A stretch of 64,000 nt of DNA from Luteibacter jiangsuensis (GTDB lineage Bacteria > Pseudomonadota > Gammaproteobacteria > Xanthomonadales > Rhodanobacteraceae), in NCBI RefSeq assembly GCF_011742555.1, contig NZ_JAAQQR010000008.1, positions 62,001-126,000 of the forward strand, given 5' to 3'. Below the pieces are notes generated by a model, which worked only from the letters and a program-made list of their open reading frames with translations, did no database searches and was not told the DNA's origin. Position 1 is the first letter of the stretch, and each line of letters begins with the position of its first letter. The position numbers were made by a program, and so were the translations under genes. Below, one piece after another: positions 8,685 to 17,919 of the stretch.

Positions 8685-9344
8685 ATGTCCCTGAAACTCT
8701 ATGCCCATCCCTTCTCGTCCTACTGCCAGAAGGCGCTGGTCGCGTTCTACGAAAACGGCACGCCGTTCGAGTGGAAAATGCTTTCGCCGGAGCACCCCGA
8801 GATTTACGCGGAGTTCGCCGAACTTTGGCCGCTGAAGCGGTTCCCGGTGCTGGTCGACGGAAAGCGGACCATTACCGAGGCCACCTGTATCGTGGAATAC
8901 CTGGATCTCTACCACCCAGGCCCCACGCCGATGCTTCCGCGGGACCCGAAGGAGGCCCTGGACGTCCGCGGCATGGATCGCTTCTTCGACAACTACATCT
9001 CCACGCCCCAGCAGAAGATCGTGTTCAATGCGATACGTCCCGAAGGCTTGCGCGATCCGCATGGCGTGGGCGAAGCGCGCGAGATGCTGGAGCTCGCCTA
9101 TGCCTGGCTCGACAGGCACATGGAAGGCCGTGAATGGGCTGTCCTGGACCGCTTCACGCTGGCCGACTGCGGCGCCGCGCCTTTTCTGTTCTATGCCGAC
9201 TGGACGCACGCGATAGATGCGCGCTTCCGCCACCTGCACGCGTACCGCCGGCGACTGCTTGCCCGGCCTTCGTTCGCACGCGCCGTCGACGAAGCCCGCC
9301 CCTACCGTTCGTTCTTCCCCCTCGGCGCCCCCGATCGCGACTGA
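8685..9344 (+). CDS. glutathione S-transferase family protein
   Basis: A 219-residue cytosolic protein. Residues 1-80 form the thioredoxin-like domain: LKLYAHPFSSYCQKALVAFY, then FPVLVDG with the cis-proline and ITEATCIVEYLD, where the acidic/Ser pair (here E-A-T) binds the gamma-glutamyl part of glutathione. The C-terminal helical domain (about 90-210) contains FTLADCGAAPFLFYAD, the N-capping box of GSTs. The start codon is the ATG at 8685; a GTG three codons earlier is possible. The DUF899 gene follows after 16 bases with its own SD, so the two probably form an operon concerned with thiol redox or detoxification. The electrophilic substrate is unknown. Confidence 0.88.
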   Translation: MSLKLYAHPFSSYCQKALVAFYENGTPFEWKMLSPEHPEIYAEFAELWPLKRFPVLVDGKRTITEATCIVEYLDLYHPGPTPMLPRDPKEALDVRGMDRFFDNYISTPQQKIVFNAIRPEGLRDPHGVGEAREMLELAYAWLDRHMEGREWAVLDRFTLADCGAAPFLFYADWTHAIDARFRHLHAYRRRLLARPSFARAVDEARPYRSFFPLGAPDRD

Positions 9345-9360
9345 CCGCAGGAGACATGCC

Positions 9361-10071
9361 ATGACGAACCGTTCGCTTGTACCGGCTGCCGAACTCGCGG
9401 CCCGCAGCGCGCTTCGCGTACCGAATGAGAGCGCCGCCTACCGCAAGGCCCGCACCGCCTTATTGGCGGAAGAGATCGAGCTTCGTCGCCACATCGAGCG
9501 CGTGGCCGAGATGCGCCGCGCCCTTCCGCCCGGCGGCGAAGTGCGCGGCGACTATCGCTTCGTCGGGGTCGATGGCCCCGTGGATTTTGCCGGACTGTTC
9601 GGCGACCAGCCCAGCCTGGTCACCTACAGTTGGATGTTCGGACCGCAGCGTGATCGTCCCTGCCCCATGTGCACCTCGTTGCTGAGCGCCTGGGATGGCG
9701 AAGCCCGCGACATCGAGCAGAACACGGCACTGGGGGTGATCTCGCGCTCGCCCATCGAACGCATGGTCGCGTTCGCGAAAGAGCGTGGTTGGCGGCACCT
9801 CAAGCTGTACTCGGATGCGAACGGCAACTTCAGCCGCGACTACTTCGCCATCGGCGAGAACGGCGGCGACGAACCCGCCTTCAACGTGTTTACACGCCGC
9901 GACGGCACGATCCGGCACTTCTGGTCGGGCGAGATGGACGGCAAGACCATGGACCCGGGGCAGGATCCCCGCGGTGCGCCCGACCTGATGCCCTTGTGGA
10001 CGGTCATCGATTGCCTTCCGCAGGGACGCTCGCCCGACTGGTATCCCAGCCTCGACTATGCGAAGGGCTGA
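9361..10071 (+). CDS. DUF899 family thioredoxin-like protein
   Basis: A 236-residue protein of the DUF899 family, predicted thioredoxin-fold proteins. Diagnostic are LRRHIERVAEMRRALPPGG near the N-terminus, the RFVGVDGPVDFAGLFGD segment and PCPMCTSLLSAWDG, which carries a C-x-x-C pair at the position of the thioredoxin active site. The C-terminal HFWSGEM...RGAPDLMPLWTVID is also typical. GGAG 9 bases before the ATG supports the start. It follows the GST gene closely. No biochemical role is established for the family as far as I know; the neighbourhood and C-x-x-C suggest disulfide redox chemistry. Confidence 0.88.
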   Translation: MTNRSLVPAAELAARSALRVPNESAAYRKARTALLAEEIELRRHIERVAEMRRALPPGGEVRGDYRFVGVDGPVDFAGLFGDQPSLVTYSWMFGPQRDRPCPMCTSLLSAWDGEARDIEQNTALGVISRSPIERMVAFAKERGWRHLKLYSDANGNFSRDYFAIGENGGDEPAFNVFTRRDGTIRHFWSGEMDGKTMDPGQDPRGAPDLMPLWTVIDCLPQGRSPDWYPSLDYAKG

Positions 10072-10085
10072 GCCTCCCGCCCGGC

Positions 10086-11651
10086 TCATTCATCGGCGAG
10101 GGTGAAGTAGGCGACCTCCCGGCGCAGGATGCCGGCGCTCTCGCGCATGGCGCGGCTGGCGGCCGCGGCATGTTCGACGAGGGCGGCATTTTCGCGAGCG
10201 GCGTCGTCGATGCCACGGATGGCGTCATCGACGCGCGCGATGCCGTCGGTCTGACTGCGCGTGGCGTCCGCGAGCGACGCCACCGTCGTCGCGAGCACGC
10301 CCACGCGTTCGCCGATGCCGGTGAGCACTTCGCCCGCACGGTTGACCGAGGCGACGCCCGCCTGCACGGCCTCGTCGCTCGCGCCGATCAGCCCACGGAT
10401 GTCGCGCGCGGCTGTGCCGCAACGCTGTGCCAGTTCGCGCACCTCATACGCCACCACGGCGAAGCCGCGACCGTGCTCCCCGGCACGCGCCGCCTCCACG
10501 GCAGCATTGAGCGCCAGCAGGTTGGTCTGGAACGCCACCTGATCGACGAGGTCGAGCATCTCGGTCGTGCGCTGGCTTGTTTCCTGGATCGCGCGCATGT
10601 TTCCGATCGCATCGGCGGCCACGCGTCGACCTTCGTCCGTCATCGCGCGCGCTTCGCGCACGGCACCGATCGCGGCGATCGCCCGGTCGAGGCCGCCGGC
10701 CACGGCGTCGGCCATCTCGCGCATGGACAGCGTGGTGCGCTCCACGTGACCGGCCTGCAAGCGCGTGCGTTCGTTCAGCGCATCGTTTCCGCGCGCCAGG
10801 CCTGCGGCGGCTTCCGCCACGCGGTCGGCGCGGTCGCGTACCTGGACCACGACGTTGCCAAGCTGCGCATCCATCGCCGCGAGCGACGCGAGCAGCCGGC
10901 CGATCTCGTCCTCGCGGCCCACATCGATACGGGAGCCGATGCGGCCGCCGGCGATGGCTGCCGCGACGTCAACGGCCTGGCGCAGGCGGCGGCCCAGCGA
11001 CCGGATGATCGCGATATCGATGGCGCTCGCGAGCAGCAGCGCGATACCGAGAAGGACGGACGAATAGACTTCTCCGCGCGCGATGTCCGCGCGCTGTGCC
11101 TCCGCCACGGCGTTGCCGCCGTCCACGGCGAGACCGAACAGGTTCGAGAAATCGCTCTTCAGCGGCACGACCGCCGATTGCACGTCGTTGGATAACTGGA
11201 GTTGCGCGAGATCGTACTGCTCGGCCTTCAGGAGCTCGATGACGGCATCGACGGCCTTGTCCGCTTCCTTCCGGTGCGCCGACGCGAGCGCCACCAGCTT
11301 GCCCTGCTCCTTGCCAAGGCCGCTGGCCTCCAGGGCCTTCCACTGGCGCTCGATGGATTTGCGATCAGCCTGGATCGACGTCACGGCATCGTCGGCTGCG
11401 GACGGCAACCGGGTCAGGGTGGCGTGGACCAATGCGTCGAGCAGGTCGTTGTAGTCGTTCTGGATGTGGCCGAGCGCGGCCACGGGCGAGAGCGTGTCGC
11501 CGACGACCGATTGCAGGCGCGCATCGGCCGCGCGTAGCTGGAGACCACCCACGATCCAAAGGGCGAGCAACAGGAGGACCGTACCGGCAAGGCGAAGCGT
11601 CAGCCGGGCGCGGAGCGTCAGCGTGCGGAGCTGTATTCGGGGGAAACGCAT
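10086..11651 (-). CDS. methyl-accepting chemotaxis protein
   Basis: A 521-residue chemoreceptor. TM1 lies at about residues 17-38, followed by a helical periplasmic ligand-binding region to about 190 and TM2 at about 193-215. A HAMP segment (about 216-270) precedes the coiled-coil signalling domain, whose tip reads [20 protein letters not shown] with [17 protein letters not shown]; the usual VVAGEVR has Tyr instead of Gly. It would pass ligand occupancy to CheA/CheW. No C-terminal CheR-binding pentapeptide is seen. A sigma-28-type promoter lies just upstream, fitting expression with the flagellar late genes. No other chemotaxis gene is nearby, so it is an orphan receptor with unknown ligand. 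Confidence 0.92.
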   Translation of the reverse strand: MRFPRIQLRTLTLRARLTLRLAGTVLLLLALWIVGGLQLRAADARLQSVVGDTLSPVAALGHIQNDYNDLLDALVHATLTRLPSAADDAVTSIQADRKSIERQWKALEASGLGKEQGKLVALASAHRKEADKAVDAVIELLKAEQYDLAQLQLSNDVQSAVVPLKSDFSNLFGLAVDGGNAVAEAQRADIARGEVYSSVLLGIALLLASAIDIAIIRSLGRRLRQAVDVAAAIAGGRIGSRIDVGREDEIGRLLASLAAMDAQLGNVVVQVRDRADRVAEAAAGLARGNDALNERTRLQAGHVERTTLSMREMADAVAGGLDRAIAAIGAVREARAMTDEGRRVAADAIGNMRAIQETSQRTTEMLDLVDQVAFQTNLLALNAAVEAARAGEHGRGFAVVAYEVRELAQRCGTAARDIRGLIGASDEAVQAGVASVNRAGEVLTGIGERVGVLATTVASLADATRSQTDGIARVDDAIRGIDDAARENAALVEHAAAASRAMRESAGILRREVAYFTLADE

Positions 11652-11679
11652 GGCGGACTCGAGGGACGGGGATGCCCCC

Positions 11680-11706
11680 GTGTCGGCCGCAAATTCGGCA
11701 ACTTTA
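11680..11706 (-). promoter_or_regulatory. sigma-28 (FliA)-type promoter of the chemoreceptor gene
   Basis: On the minus strand TAAAGTTG (11706-11699) is followed after exactly 11 bases by GCCGACAC (11687-11680). The FliA consensus is TAAAGTTT-N11-GCCGATAA, so the first box matches 7 of 8 and the second 5 of 8 with ideal spacing. Transcription would begin near 11673, about 22 bases before the start codon of the chemoreceptor. Confidence 0.7.
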
Positions 11707-11766
11707 GGCCCGAGCCGAATAATTAATCTTTTATTTTCATATGGTTACATATAGATGACAGCCCCG

Positions 11767-12033
11767 TCAGCGCAGCTGGCTGTCCTTGCTGCCCCGGCGG
11801 TTGTAGCCGCTGAAGCTGGCTTCCTCACGGTCGGCCAGCTCCTGGCAGGCCACGCACAGACGCACGCCGGGCACGGCCTTGCGCCGTGCTTCGGGGATCG
11901 GCTTGTCGCACTCCTCGCAGCGCTCCAGGCTGGGCCCTTTCGCCATGCGGCTGCGCGCACGCTTCACCGCGTCGTCCACGGTAGCGTCGATCTGGTCCTG
12001 TACGGCGGTGTCGCCCGCCCATCCGGTTGCCAT
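11767..12033 (-). CDS. DksA/TraR-type C4 zinc finger protein
   Basis: An 88-residue protein with four cysteines in a DksA-like zinc finger: C39-E-E-C42 and C60-V-A-C63 separated by a stretch starting DKPIPEARRKAVPG. The N-terminal helix is short and lacks the long coiled coil with the acidic tip of true DksA, so it resembles the short TraR/YbiI group. These proteins may bind in the RNA polymerase secondary channel, but for this short group the effect on transcription is largely inferred. The 115-base region between this gene and the chemoreceptor start contains an AT-rich block near 11718-11755 and the sigma-28 promoter. Confidence 0.85.
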   Translation of the reverse strand: MATGWAGDTAVQDQIDATVDDAVKRARSRMAKGPSLERCEECDKPIPEARRKAVPGVRLCVACQELADREEASFSGYNRRGSKDSQLR

Positions 12034-12109
12034 GGCCTTTACCTCCCGGCGCTCGGCGTCTGAATGGCATAGATGGTGGCAAGCCCCTGGTTTTAAAGGT
12101 GTGAACGGA

Positions 12110-13570
12110 TCAGCGGGGCTCGTCGTAGATGCCGAATTCCGTGATGCCGGGCTGCCTGCCTTTCACGCTGAGGCGGACGCGCCTGGCCGTGGTGCGCTCG
12201 ATTTCATGGAACTGGTACGGCGCCGGCGTCGTGCCGGCGACGAGTTCGGTCCAGGCACCGTCCCGCTCCACTTCCACCTTGTAGGCGGTGATGCGGCTCG
12301 CGTCACCGTAGCCTTCCGCGTGCAACGGCTCCACGATGGAGAGCGTGTTGAACGACACGGGCCCGTCGAAGCGCACCTCGATCCATGCGTCGTCCTTGCC
12401 TCGGTCGGCAAGCCAGTAGCTGCGGAAATTGTCGTCGAACGCCTGGTCCGGACCCACCGCCTCGTCGCTCGCGCTCGCCCAGGCGGGCTTGCCCGCGGCG
12501 AGGTCGGGTGTGGTGATCGTGACGGATCGACCGATCTTCGGTGCCGGCCCCGTGTTCTTCCAGAGCCTGCCGATCTCGGCGAGGCGCGCCACCGCGTTGT
12601 CGTCGAAGCGGCCGTCACGATTCGGGGCCACGTTGAGGATGAGGTTGCAATGGTTCTCGTTGAACGGCACGAGCCATTCCTCGACGATCGTCTTCGCCGA
12701 CGCGAGTTCCGATGTCGGATAAGCCTTCTTCCAGAACCAGTCGCTTTGCAGCGTGGTGCCCGATTGCGAGGGCACCGGGCTGCCCGGCGGGATCTTCTGG
12801 CCGGCATGCTGTTCGTACTGCTTGATGTCGGTGTAGTAGAGCGCGGTGCCCGGATAGCTGCCCGCGTTGTGGTCGGTGAGCAGGCAGTCCGGCTGCAACG
12901 ATTTCACGAGGTCGTAGATCTCCCGGTACGGCAACTCCGCATAGGAGATACGCGACCACGAGGCATTCCAACCGTCCAGGATCAGGGCCGTGAGCGGCCC
13001 GTAGTTCGTGAGCAGCTCGGTCAGCTGCGCCTTGATGAGCGCGATCTTCTCCGGCGTGACGGTGCGCGCGCGGATGTCCTGGCGCAGGTCGAGAATGGAA
13101 AAGTACAGGCAGACCTTCAGCCCCGCCTTGCGGAACGAATCCACGTAACGCCGCACCACGTCGTGAGGAAACGACGATTGCATGACATTCGCGCTGCCGG
13201 TCTTCGTGGGCCAGAGGCAGAAGCCGTCGTGATGCTTGGTGGTCAGGCAGGCGTAACCCATGTTCGCGGACTTCGCGGCCTGCGCCCACTGGTCGGTATC
13301 GAGGTGTTTCGGATCGAAGAGCTTCGGCGACAAGGTCGGATCGCCCCATTCGCGCTCCTCGAAGGTGGCCATGTTCAAGTGGATGAACATGCCGAAGCGA
13401 AGGTCGAGGAACGCTTGCTGCAAGGATTGCAGCCGGGCCGGATCCACGGCCACATGCTGTCTGGCCTTCACGGCTGCCGGTACCGCGGCCGAAGCGCGCA
13501 GAGCGCCGCCCATACCGCCGGCGAATGCACCCGCCACTGCCAGCGTCTTGGCGAAATCACGTCGATTCAA
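12110..13570 (-). CDS. alpha-L-fucosidase (GH29) with C-terminal discoidin-like domain, Tat-exported
   Basis: A 486-residue secreted glycosidase. A twin-arginine signal (NRRDFAKTLAVAGAFAGG) begins almost at the start. The GH29 barrel shows FGMFIHLNMATFEEREWG, YACLTTKHHDGFCLWPT and LTALILDGWNASW, where the Asp of L-D-G is at the position of the retaining nucleophile. After about residue 350 an F5/8 type C-like carbohydrate-binding domain follows (SDEAVGPDQAFDDNFRSYW). The preferred start is TTG at 13570, since GGGAGGGTGG lies just upstream and the Tat motif follows directly; a further TTG at 13594 is possible. It would release fucose from glycans outside the cytoplasm. No fucose catabolic gene is nearby. 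Confidence 0.85.
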   Translation of the reverse strand: MNRRDFAKTLAVAGAFAGGMGGALRASAAVPAAVKARQHVAVDPARLQSLQQAFLDLRFGMFIHLNMATFEEREWGDPTLSPKLFDPKHLDTDQWAQAAKSANMGYACLTTKHHDGFCLWPTKTGSANVMQSSFPHDVVRRYVDSFRKAGLKVCLYFSILDLRQDIRARTVTPEKIALIKAQLTELLTNYGPLTALILDGWNASWSRISYAELPYREIYDLVKSLQPDCLLTDHNAGSYPGTALYYTDIKQYEQHAGQKIPPGSPVPSQSGTTLQSDWFWKKAYPTSELASAKTIVEEWLVPFNENHCNLILNVAPNRDGRFDDNAVARLAEIGRLWKNTGPAPKIGRSVTITTPDLAAGKPAWASASDEAVGPDQAFDDNFRSYWLADRGKDDAWIEVRFDGPVSFNTLSIVEPLHAEGYGDASRITAYKVEVERDGAWTELVAGTTPAPYQFHEIERTTARRVRLSVKGRQPGITEFGIYDEPR

Positions 13571-13719
13571 TGCCCCACCCTCCCGAGTCGTCAACCTTCG
13601 ACTGTCCCCGCGATGGCTCGCGCTGTCAATCCGCAGGATCGGATGTCACGTTCGTGCGCCGTCATGCCGTGCCCGACAGGTGCAAGGCATGCCGGCCCGC
13701 GACGCGCTAGGCTCCCACC

Positions 13720-15273
13720 ATGGAAACGACCACTCCCTCCTTGCCCGATGCGATCGCCGACGACGAGTCCGTCGCGTGCAGCGAGGCCGCGCGCCGCTGG
13801 ACGCTGATCGCAGCCATCGTGGGCTCGGGCATGGCGTTCGTGGACGGCACCATCGTCAACGTGGCGCTACCGGCCATCCAGCAGGCGCTGGACGCGACGA
13901 CCGCGGACGCGCAGTGGGTCATGGAGGCCTATGCGCTGCTGCTCTCGGCGTTGATCCTTGTGGGTGGCGTTCTCGGCGACCGCTTCGGTCGTCGACGCGT
14001 GTTCGTCGTCGGCACGGTAGTGTTCACGCTGGCGTCGCTCGCCTGCGCGGCATCGCCCACCATCGGCGCGCTCATTGGTGCGCGCGCGATCCAGGGTTTC
14101 GGCGCCGCGCTGCTCGTGCCCGGCAGCCTTGCGCTCATCAGCAGCGCCTATCCGAAAGAGCGGCGTGGCGCCGCGATCGGCACCTGGTCGGCCTTCAGCG
14201 GGATCACGGCGGCGGCCGGGCCGGTCATCGGCGGGTACCTTGTCGAACACGTGTCCTGGCACTGGGCATTCCTCATCAACCTGCCCCTGGGTGTCGCCCT
14301 GGTCGCGCTATGCCTCTGGCGTGTACCCGAAAGTCACGGCGCGCATGCCGGAAAGCTGGACATCGCCGGTGCATCGCTGGCAACGACAGGACTGGCGGGC
14401 ATCGTCTTCGCACTTATCGAGGCACCGTCGAAGGGATGGACAGCCGCACCGGTGCTCGCCGCTGCCGCGGCCGGTGTCGCCTCGCTCATCGCGTTCGTGG
14501 TTGTGGAGCGCAGCGCATCCGCGCCTATGCTGGCCCTCTCGTTGTTTCGCAACCGAGCGTTCGCCGCGGCGAATGCGCTGACGCTGCTGCTCTACGCGGC
14601 CCTCGGCGGCAGCCTCTTCTTCATTCCTCTGAACCTCATCCAGGTGCAGGGTTATGGCGCGACCGGCGCCGGCGCCTCGCTGCTTCCGTTCATCGTGATC
14701 ATGTTTTCGCTGTCGCGCTGGACAGGGCAGCTCGTCGACCGCGTGGGCGCCAGGCTGCCGCTGGTCGTGGGGCCGCTGATCGCTGCCGCCGGCTTCGTGC
14801 TTTATGCGGTGCCCGGCGTCGGCGACAGCTACTGGACCACGTTCTTTCCGGCGAGCTGTGTGCTCGGGTTCGGCATGAGCATCGTCGTGGCGCCGCTCAC
14901 CACCACCGTCATGAACGCGTTGTCGCCCTCGCTGGCCGGCACGGCTTCCGGCGTGAACAACGCCGTGGCCCGCACTGCCGGTCTGCTTGCCATCGCCATC
15001 TTCGGCGCCGTCCTTGCGCACGTGTTCGACGGCACCCTCGATGCCCGGCTCGCCGCCCTCGACCTGCCCGGCAACCTGACGGCGCAGATTGTCGGGCAGA
15101 AGGCGAAGATGGCCGGCATCCAGGTGGCCGACGCGATGGCCCGCCGGGCGATCGACGACGCCTTCGTGGCGGGCTTCCGCGCCGTCATGCTCGTCTCGGC
15201 GGGTCTTGCCGCATTGTCGGCCATCGTCACCGCGTTCGCCCTGCGCGGCGGTGACGGCAGCGCGACGCGATGA
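13720..15273 (+). CDS. MFS transporter, DHA2 (EmrB/QacA) family, 14 TM
   Basis: A 517-residue inner-membrane exporter. The motifs of the 14-helix drug:H+ antiporters are present: motif D1 (GSGMAFVDGTIVNVALPAI), motif A (LGDRFGRRRVFVVG) and motif C near GITAAAGPVIGGYLVEH. Hydrophobic segments continue through residue 505. The family exports lipophilic drugs, dyes or toxic metabolites using the proton gradient. No periplasmic adaptor (EmrA) or regulator gene is next to it. The gene diverges from the fucosidase across about 150 bases and converges on copB with a 3-base gap. The substrate is unknown. Confidence 0.9.
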   Translation: METTTPSLPDAIADDESVACSEAARRWTLIAAIVGSGMAFVDGTIVNVALPAIQQALDATTADAQWVMEAYALLLSALILVGGVLGDRFGRRRVFVVGTVVFTLASLACAASPTIGALIGARAIQGFGAALLVPGSLALISSAYPKERRGAAIGTWSAFSGITAAAGPVIGGYLVEHVSWHWAFLINLPLGVALVALCLWRVPESHGAHAGKLDIAGASLATTGLAGIVFALIEAPSKGWTAAPVLAAAAAGVASLIAFVVVERSASAPMLALSLFRNRAFAAANALTLLLYAALGGSLFFIPLNLIQVQGYGATGAGASLLPFIVIMFSLSRWTGQLVDRVGARLPLVVGPLIAAAGFVLYAVPGVGDSYWTTFFPASCVLGFGMSIVVAPLTTTVMNALSPSLAGTASGVNNAVARTAGLLAIAIFGAVLAHVFDGTLDARLAALDLPGNLTAQIVGQKAKMAGIQVADAMARRAIDDAFVAGFRAVMLVSAGLAALSAIVTAFALRGGDGSATR

Positions 15274-15276
15274 CGC

Positions 15277-16125
15277 TCAGAGCCAGATGCGAATGCCGGC
15301 GACCCAGCGCCGATCGGTGACGCGGCGCCCATCGGCCCGGGCCAGATCGGCCGTGCCGCCGGTGAGATGCTCCCAGGCGATGCCGACGTAGGGCGCCACG
15401 CTGCGTCGGATCTCGTAGCGCAGACGCAGGCCGCCCTCGATGCGCGAAACACCGGCCCGGATACCCCTTCCGGGATCGTCCTTGCCGTATGCCTGGGCCT
15501 CCAGCTCCGGTTGCAGTACCAGACGCTGCGTAAGCAGCAGTTCGTATTCCAGGCGTACGCGCGCCGCCGTGCGGCCCTGCGAGCCGGCGTAGGCGGTGGC
15601 TTCCACCTCGAACCAGTAGGGCGCCAGCCCTTGCACGCCGACGGCGGCCCAGGTGCGCTTCGGCCCCTGGCCGATATCGCGCCGCACACCGATCTGCGTA
15701 TCCCAGAACGGCGCCACCGCATGGCTCCAGAAAAGCTCCGCGTCGCCGTCGTGCGGACGTCCGCCCTCCCGCTCGCCTTCGCTGCGCAGCCACACCTTGT
15801 CCGTGTCGTTGCCGTACCATCCCTCGGCTTCCCACGACTGGCCATGGCCGCCCTTGCCCGCGAAGGACTCCAGGCGGTCGAGCAACAACATGGCCGAAGG
15901 CGCCGTATCGTCCATGTCCATCATGTGCATGTCGTGCATCGAAGATGGCGGCACGCCGTCGGACCAATCGCCGCTGCGGGCCTGTTCCGGCGCGTCGCCG
16001 CCCTGCATCGGCCCCATCGTCATGTCGCCGCCGTGGTGGCCGCCCATGTCGTGCTGCATGTGCGCGTCCTGTGCGGCGGCAAGGCCCGGGAGCAGCGCTA
16101 ACAGAAGGAGTGCGGGCGCTCTCAC
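15277..16125 (-). CDS. copB: copper resistance outer-membrane protein CopB
   Basis: A 282-residue protein with a short signal peptide (VRAPALLLLALLPGLAAAQ). Next is a Met/His-rich stretch of about 60 residues with many M-x-x-M and H-x-M repeats (HMQHDMGGHHGGDMTMGPM) that would bind Cu(I)/Cu(II). The rest is a beta-rich CopB domain (AELFWSHAVAPFWDTQIGVR, VRLEYELLLTQRLVLQPELE) ending in W-x-x-G-I-R-I-W-L, an outer-membrane barrel terminus. The GTG start overlaps the copA stop (GTGA), so the two are translationally coupled. CopB is known to protect against copper together with CopA. No copper-sensing regulator is in the window. Confidence 0.92.
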   Translation of the reverse strand: MRAPALLLLALLPGLAAAQDAHMQHDMGGHHGGDMTMGPMQGGDAPEQARSGDWSDGVPPSSMHDMHMMDMDDTAPSAMLLLDRLESFAGKGGHGQSWEAEGWYGNDTDKVWLRSEGEREGGRPHDGDAELFWSHAVAPFWDTQIGVRRDIGQGPKRTWAAVGVQGLAPYWFEVEATAYAGSQGRTAARVRLEYELLLTQRLVLQPELEAQAYGKDDPGRGIRAGVSRIEGGLRLRYEIRRSVAPYVGIAWEHLTGGTADLARADGRRVTDRRWVAGIRIWL

Positions 16126-17810
16126 GACACCACCACTTCGCGGAACATGCCCGCTTCCATGTGGTACAGCATGTGGCAATGGAAAGCCCACCGCCCGGGA
16201 TTGTCGGCGGTTACCGCGTAACTCACCTGCTGCGCGGGCTGCACGTTCACGGTGTGCTTGCGCACCTGGAAGCCACCGTCGGGCGCTTCCATCTCGCTCC
16301 ACATGCCATGCAGATGGATGGGGTGGTTCATCATGGTGTCGTTGACGAGGCGGATGCGCAGGCGCTCGCCGCGGCGGAAGTGCACGGGTTTCGCCTGCGA
16401 GAATTTCAGGCCGTCGAACGACCACACGAAACGCTCCATGTTGCCCGTCAGGTGCAGCTCGATGGTTCGGCCGGGCTCCCTTGGATCGAGCGGACCGCCT
16501 TCGGTGCGGAGGTCGGCATAGGTGAGCACACGATGCGTGCGTTCGCGCAGGCCAGCGCCCGGGTCGTCCAGCGACGTGCGCGGCATGTCCACGCGCATGT
16601 CCACGCCCGGGCCGTATTCCGTGCGCGCGTGGCTGGCCATCGTCATGCCGCCGCCGGAAGTGGCGTCGTCGCCCATGGCCCCCATCATGTCGCGCATCGC
16701 GAGGCGCGGCGGCGGGTCGAGCGGCGGCACGGCTGCCGACATGCCGGGGCGCGGCGCCAGCGTGGCGCGCGCATAGCCGGAGCGATCGATGGACTGCGCG
16801 AAAACCGTATAGGCGCGATCGTCGCGCGGTTCGACCAGCACGTCGTAAGTCTCGGCGGCGGACATGCGCAGCTCGTCGACGTCCACCGGCACCACGTCCT
16901 GCCCGTCGGCGGCGATCACGCGCATGCGCAATCCGGGAATGCGCAGGTCGAAGATGGAATTCGACGAGCCGTTGATGAGGCGAAGGCGAATGCGTTCACC
17001 GGGACGAAACAAACCGGTCCAGTTGCCGGCTGGCGTGACCCCGTTGACGAGATAGGTATACGTCGCCGCCGAGACGTCGGCGATGTCGCTGCGATCCATG
17101 CGCATGTCGTTCCACATGCGCCGCATCGCCATCGCGTCGCCGAATCCCTTGGCACGTGCGTCGCGCAGGAACTCGGCTAAGGTGGGGCGACCCCTGTTGT
17201 ACAGGCCGCTTCGCGTGCGAAGGTTCGCATAGATGCGTTCCGGATCCTCGTCGCTCCAGTCGCTGAAGAGGATGACGTGCTCACGGTCGGCGGCATGGCG
17301 TTCGCCGTCCTTCGGCTCGATGACAATCGCACCGTAGAGCCCGCTTTGTTCCTGGAAGCGGCTGTGCGCGTGGTACCAGTAGGTTCCCGCCTGGCGCACC
17401 GGGAACCGGTAGGTGAACGACCCGCCGGCGGGTATGCCGTCGAAGCTGAGGCCGGGTACACCGTCCTGGTTCGCGGGAACGATAAGGCCGTGCCAATGGA
17501 TCGACGATGCCACGTCCAGCTCGTTACGCACCGTCACAGTGGCGAACTGGCCTTCCTTGAGGCGAAGGACCGGGCCCGGGACACCGCCATCGACCGTCAC
17601 CGCGCTGCGCGCGCGGCCGGTGAAGTCCACCGCCGCGCGACGAATGCCGAGACGGATATCCGGACCCGGCACCTCGTGCATCGAATGCATGGCCTCGGTG
17701 GCGATGGACGGCCGTACGACACCGAAGCCGACGCCCACGCCGGCGATAGCCAGGCCCTGAACGAAGCGTCGGCGAGGAAGATTGACGGAAAGCGGGTCGA
17801 AGCGGTGCAT
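16122..17810 (-). CDS. copA: multicopper oxidase CopA, Tat-exported copper resistance protein
   Basis: A 562-residue periplasmic multicopper oxidase. The twin-arginine signal is LPRRRFVQGLAIAGVGVGFG. All four copper motifs are present: HWHG, HAHS, HPIHLHG and HCHMLYHMEAGM near the C-terminus, the last including the type 1 copper ligands. A Met-rich insertion in the middle (RDMMGAMGDD ... GGGMTMASHA) is typical of cuprous oxidases. It oxidises Cu(I) to the less toxic Cu(II) and may sequester it. The start is ATG 17810; a longer frame has no SD. It is coupled to copB. The pseudo-subtilase gene lies 109 bases upstream on the same strand, but a functional link is not apparent. Confidence 0.93.
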   Translation of the reverse strand: MHRFDPLSVNLPRRRFVQGLAIAGVGVGFGVVRPSIATEAMHSMHEVPGPDIRLGIRRAAVDFTGRARSAVTVDGGVPGPVLRLKEGQFATVTVRNELDVASSIHWHGLIVPANQDGVPGLSFDGIPAGGSFTYRFPVRQAGTYWYHAHSRFQEQSGLYGAIVIEPKDGERHAADREHVILFSDWSDEDPERIYANLRTRSGLYNRGRPTLAEFLRDARAKGFGDAMAMRRMWNDMRMDRSDIADVSAATYTYLVNGVTPAGNWTGLFRPGERIRLRLINGSSNSIFDLRIPGLRMRVIAADGQDVVPVDVDELRMSAAETYDVLVEPRDDRAYTVFAQSIDRSGYARATLAPRPGMSAAVPPLDPPPRLAMRDMMGAMGDDATSGGGMTMASHARTEYGPGVDMRVDMPRTSLDDPGAGLRERTHRVLTYADLRTEGGPLDPREPGRTIELHLTGNMERFVWSFDGLKFSQAKPVHFRRGERLRIRLVNDTMMNHPIHLHGMWSEMEAPDGGFQVRKHTVNVQPAQQVSYAVTADNPGRWAFHCHMLYHMEAGMFREVVVS

Positions 17811-17919
17811 CGTGCGTGTATCCGGGTATCCAGACACGAGCGTAGGAGCCTGCGCGGCGCACGACAACTCTGGACAAGGCTCCGCAAAGGCGGGTGGCAT
17901 CCCACCCGCCTTGCCGCAC

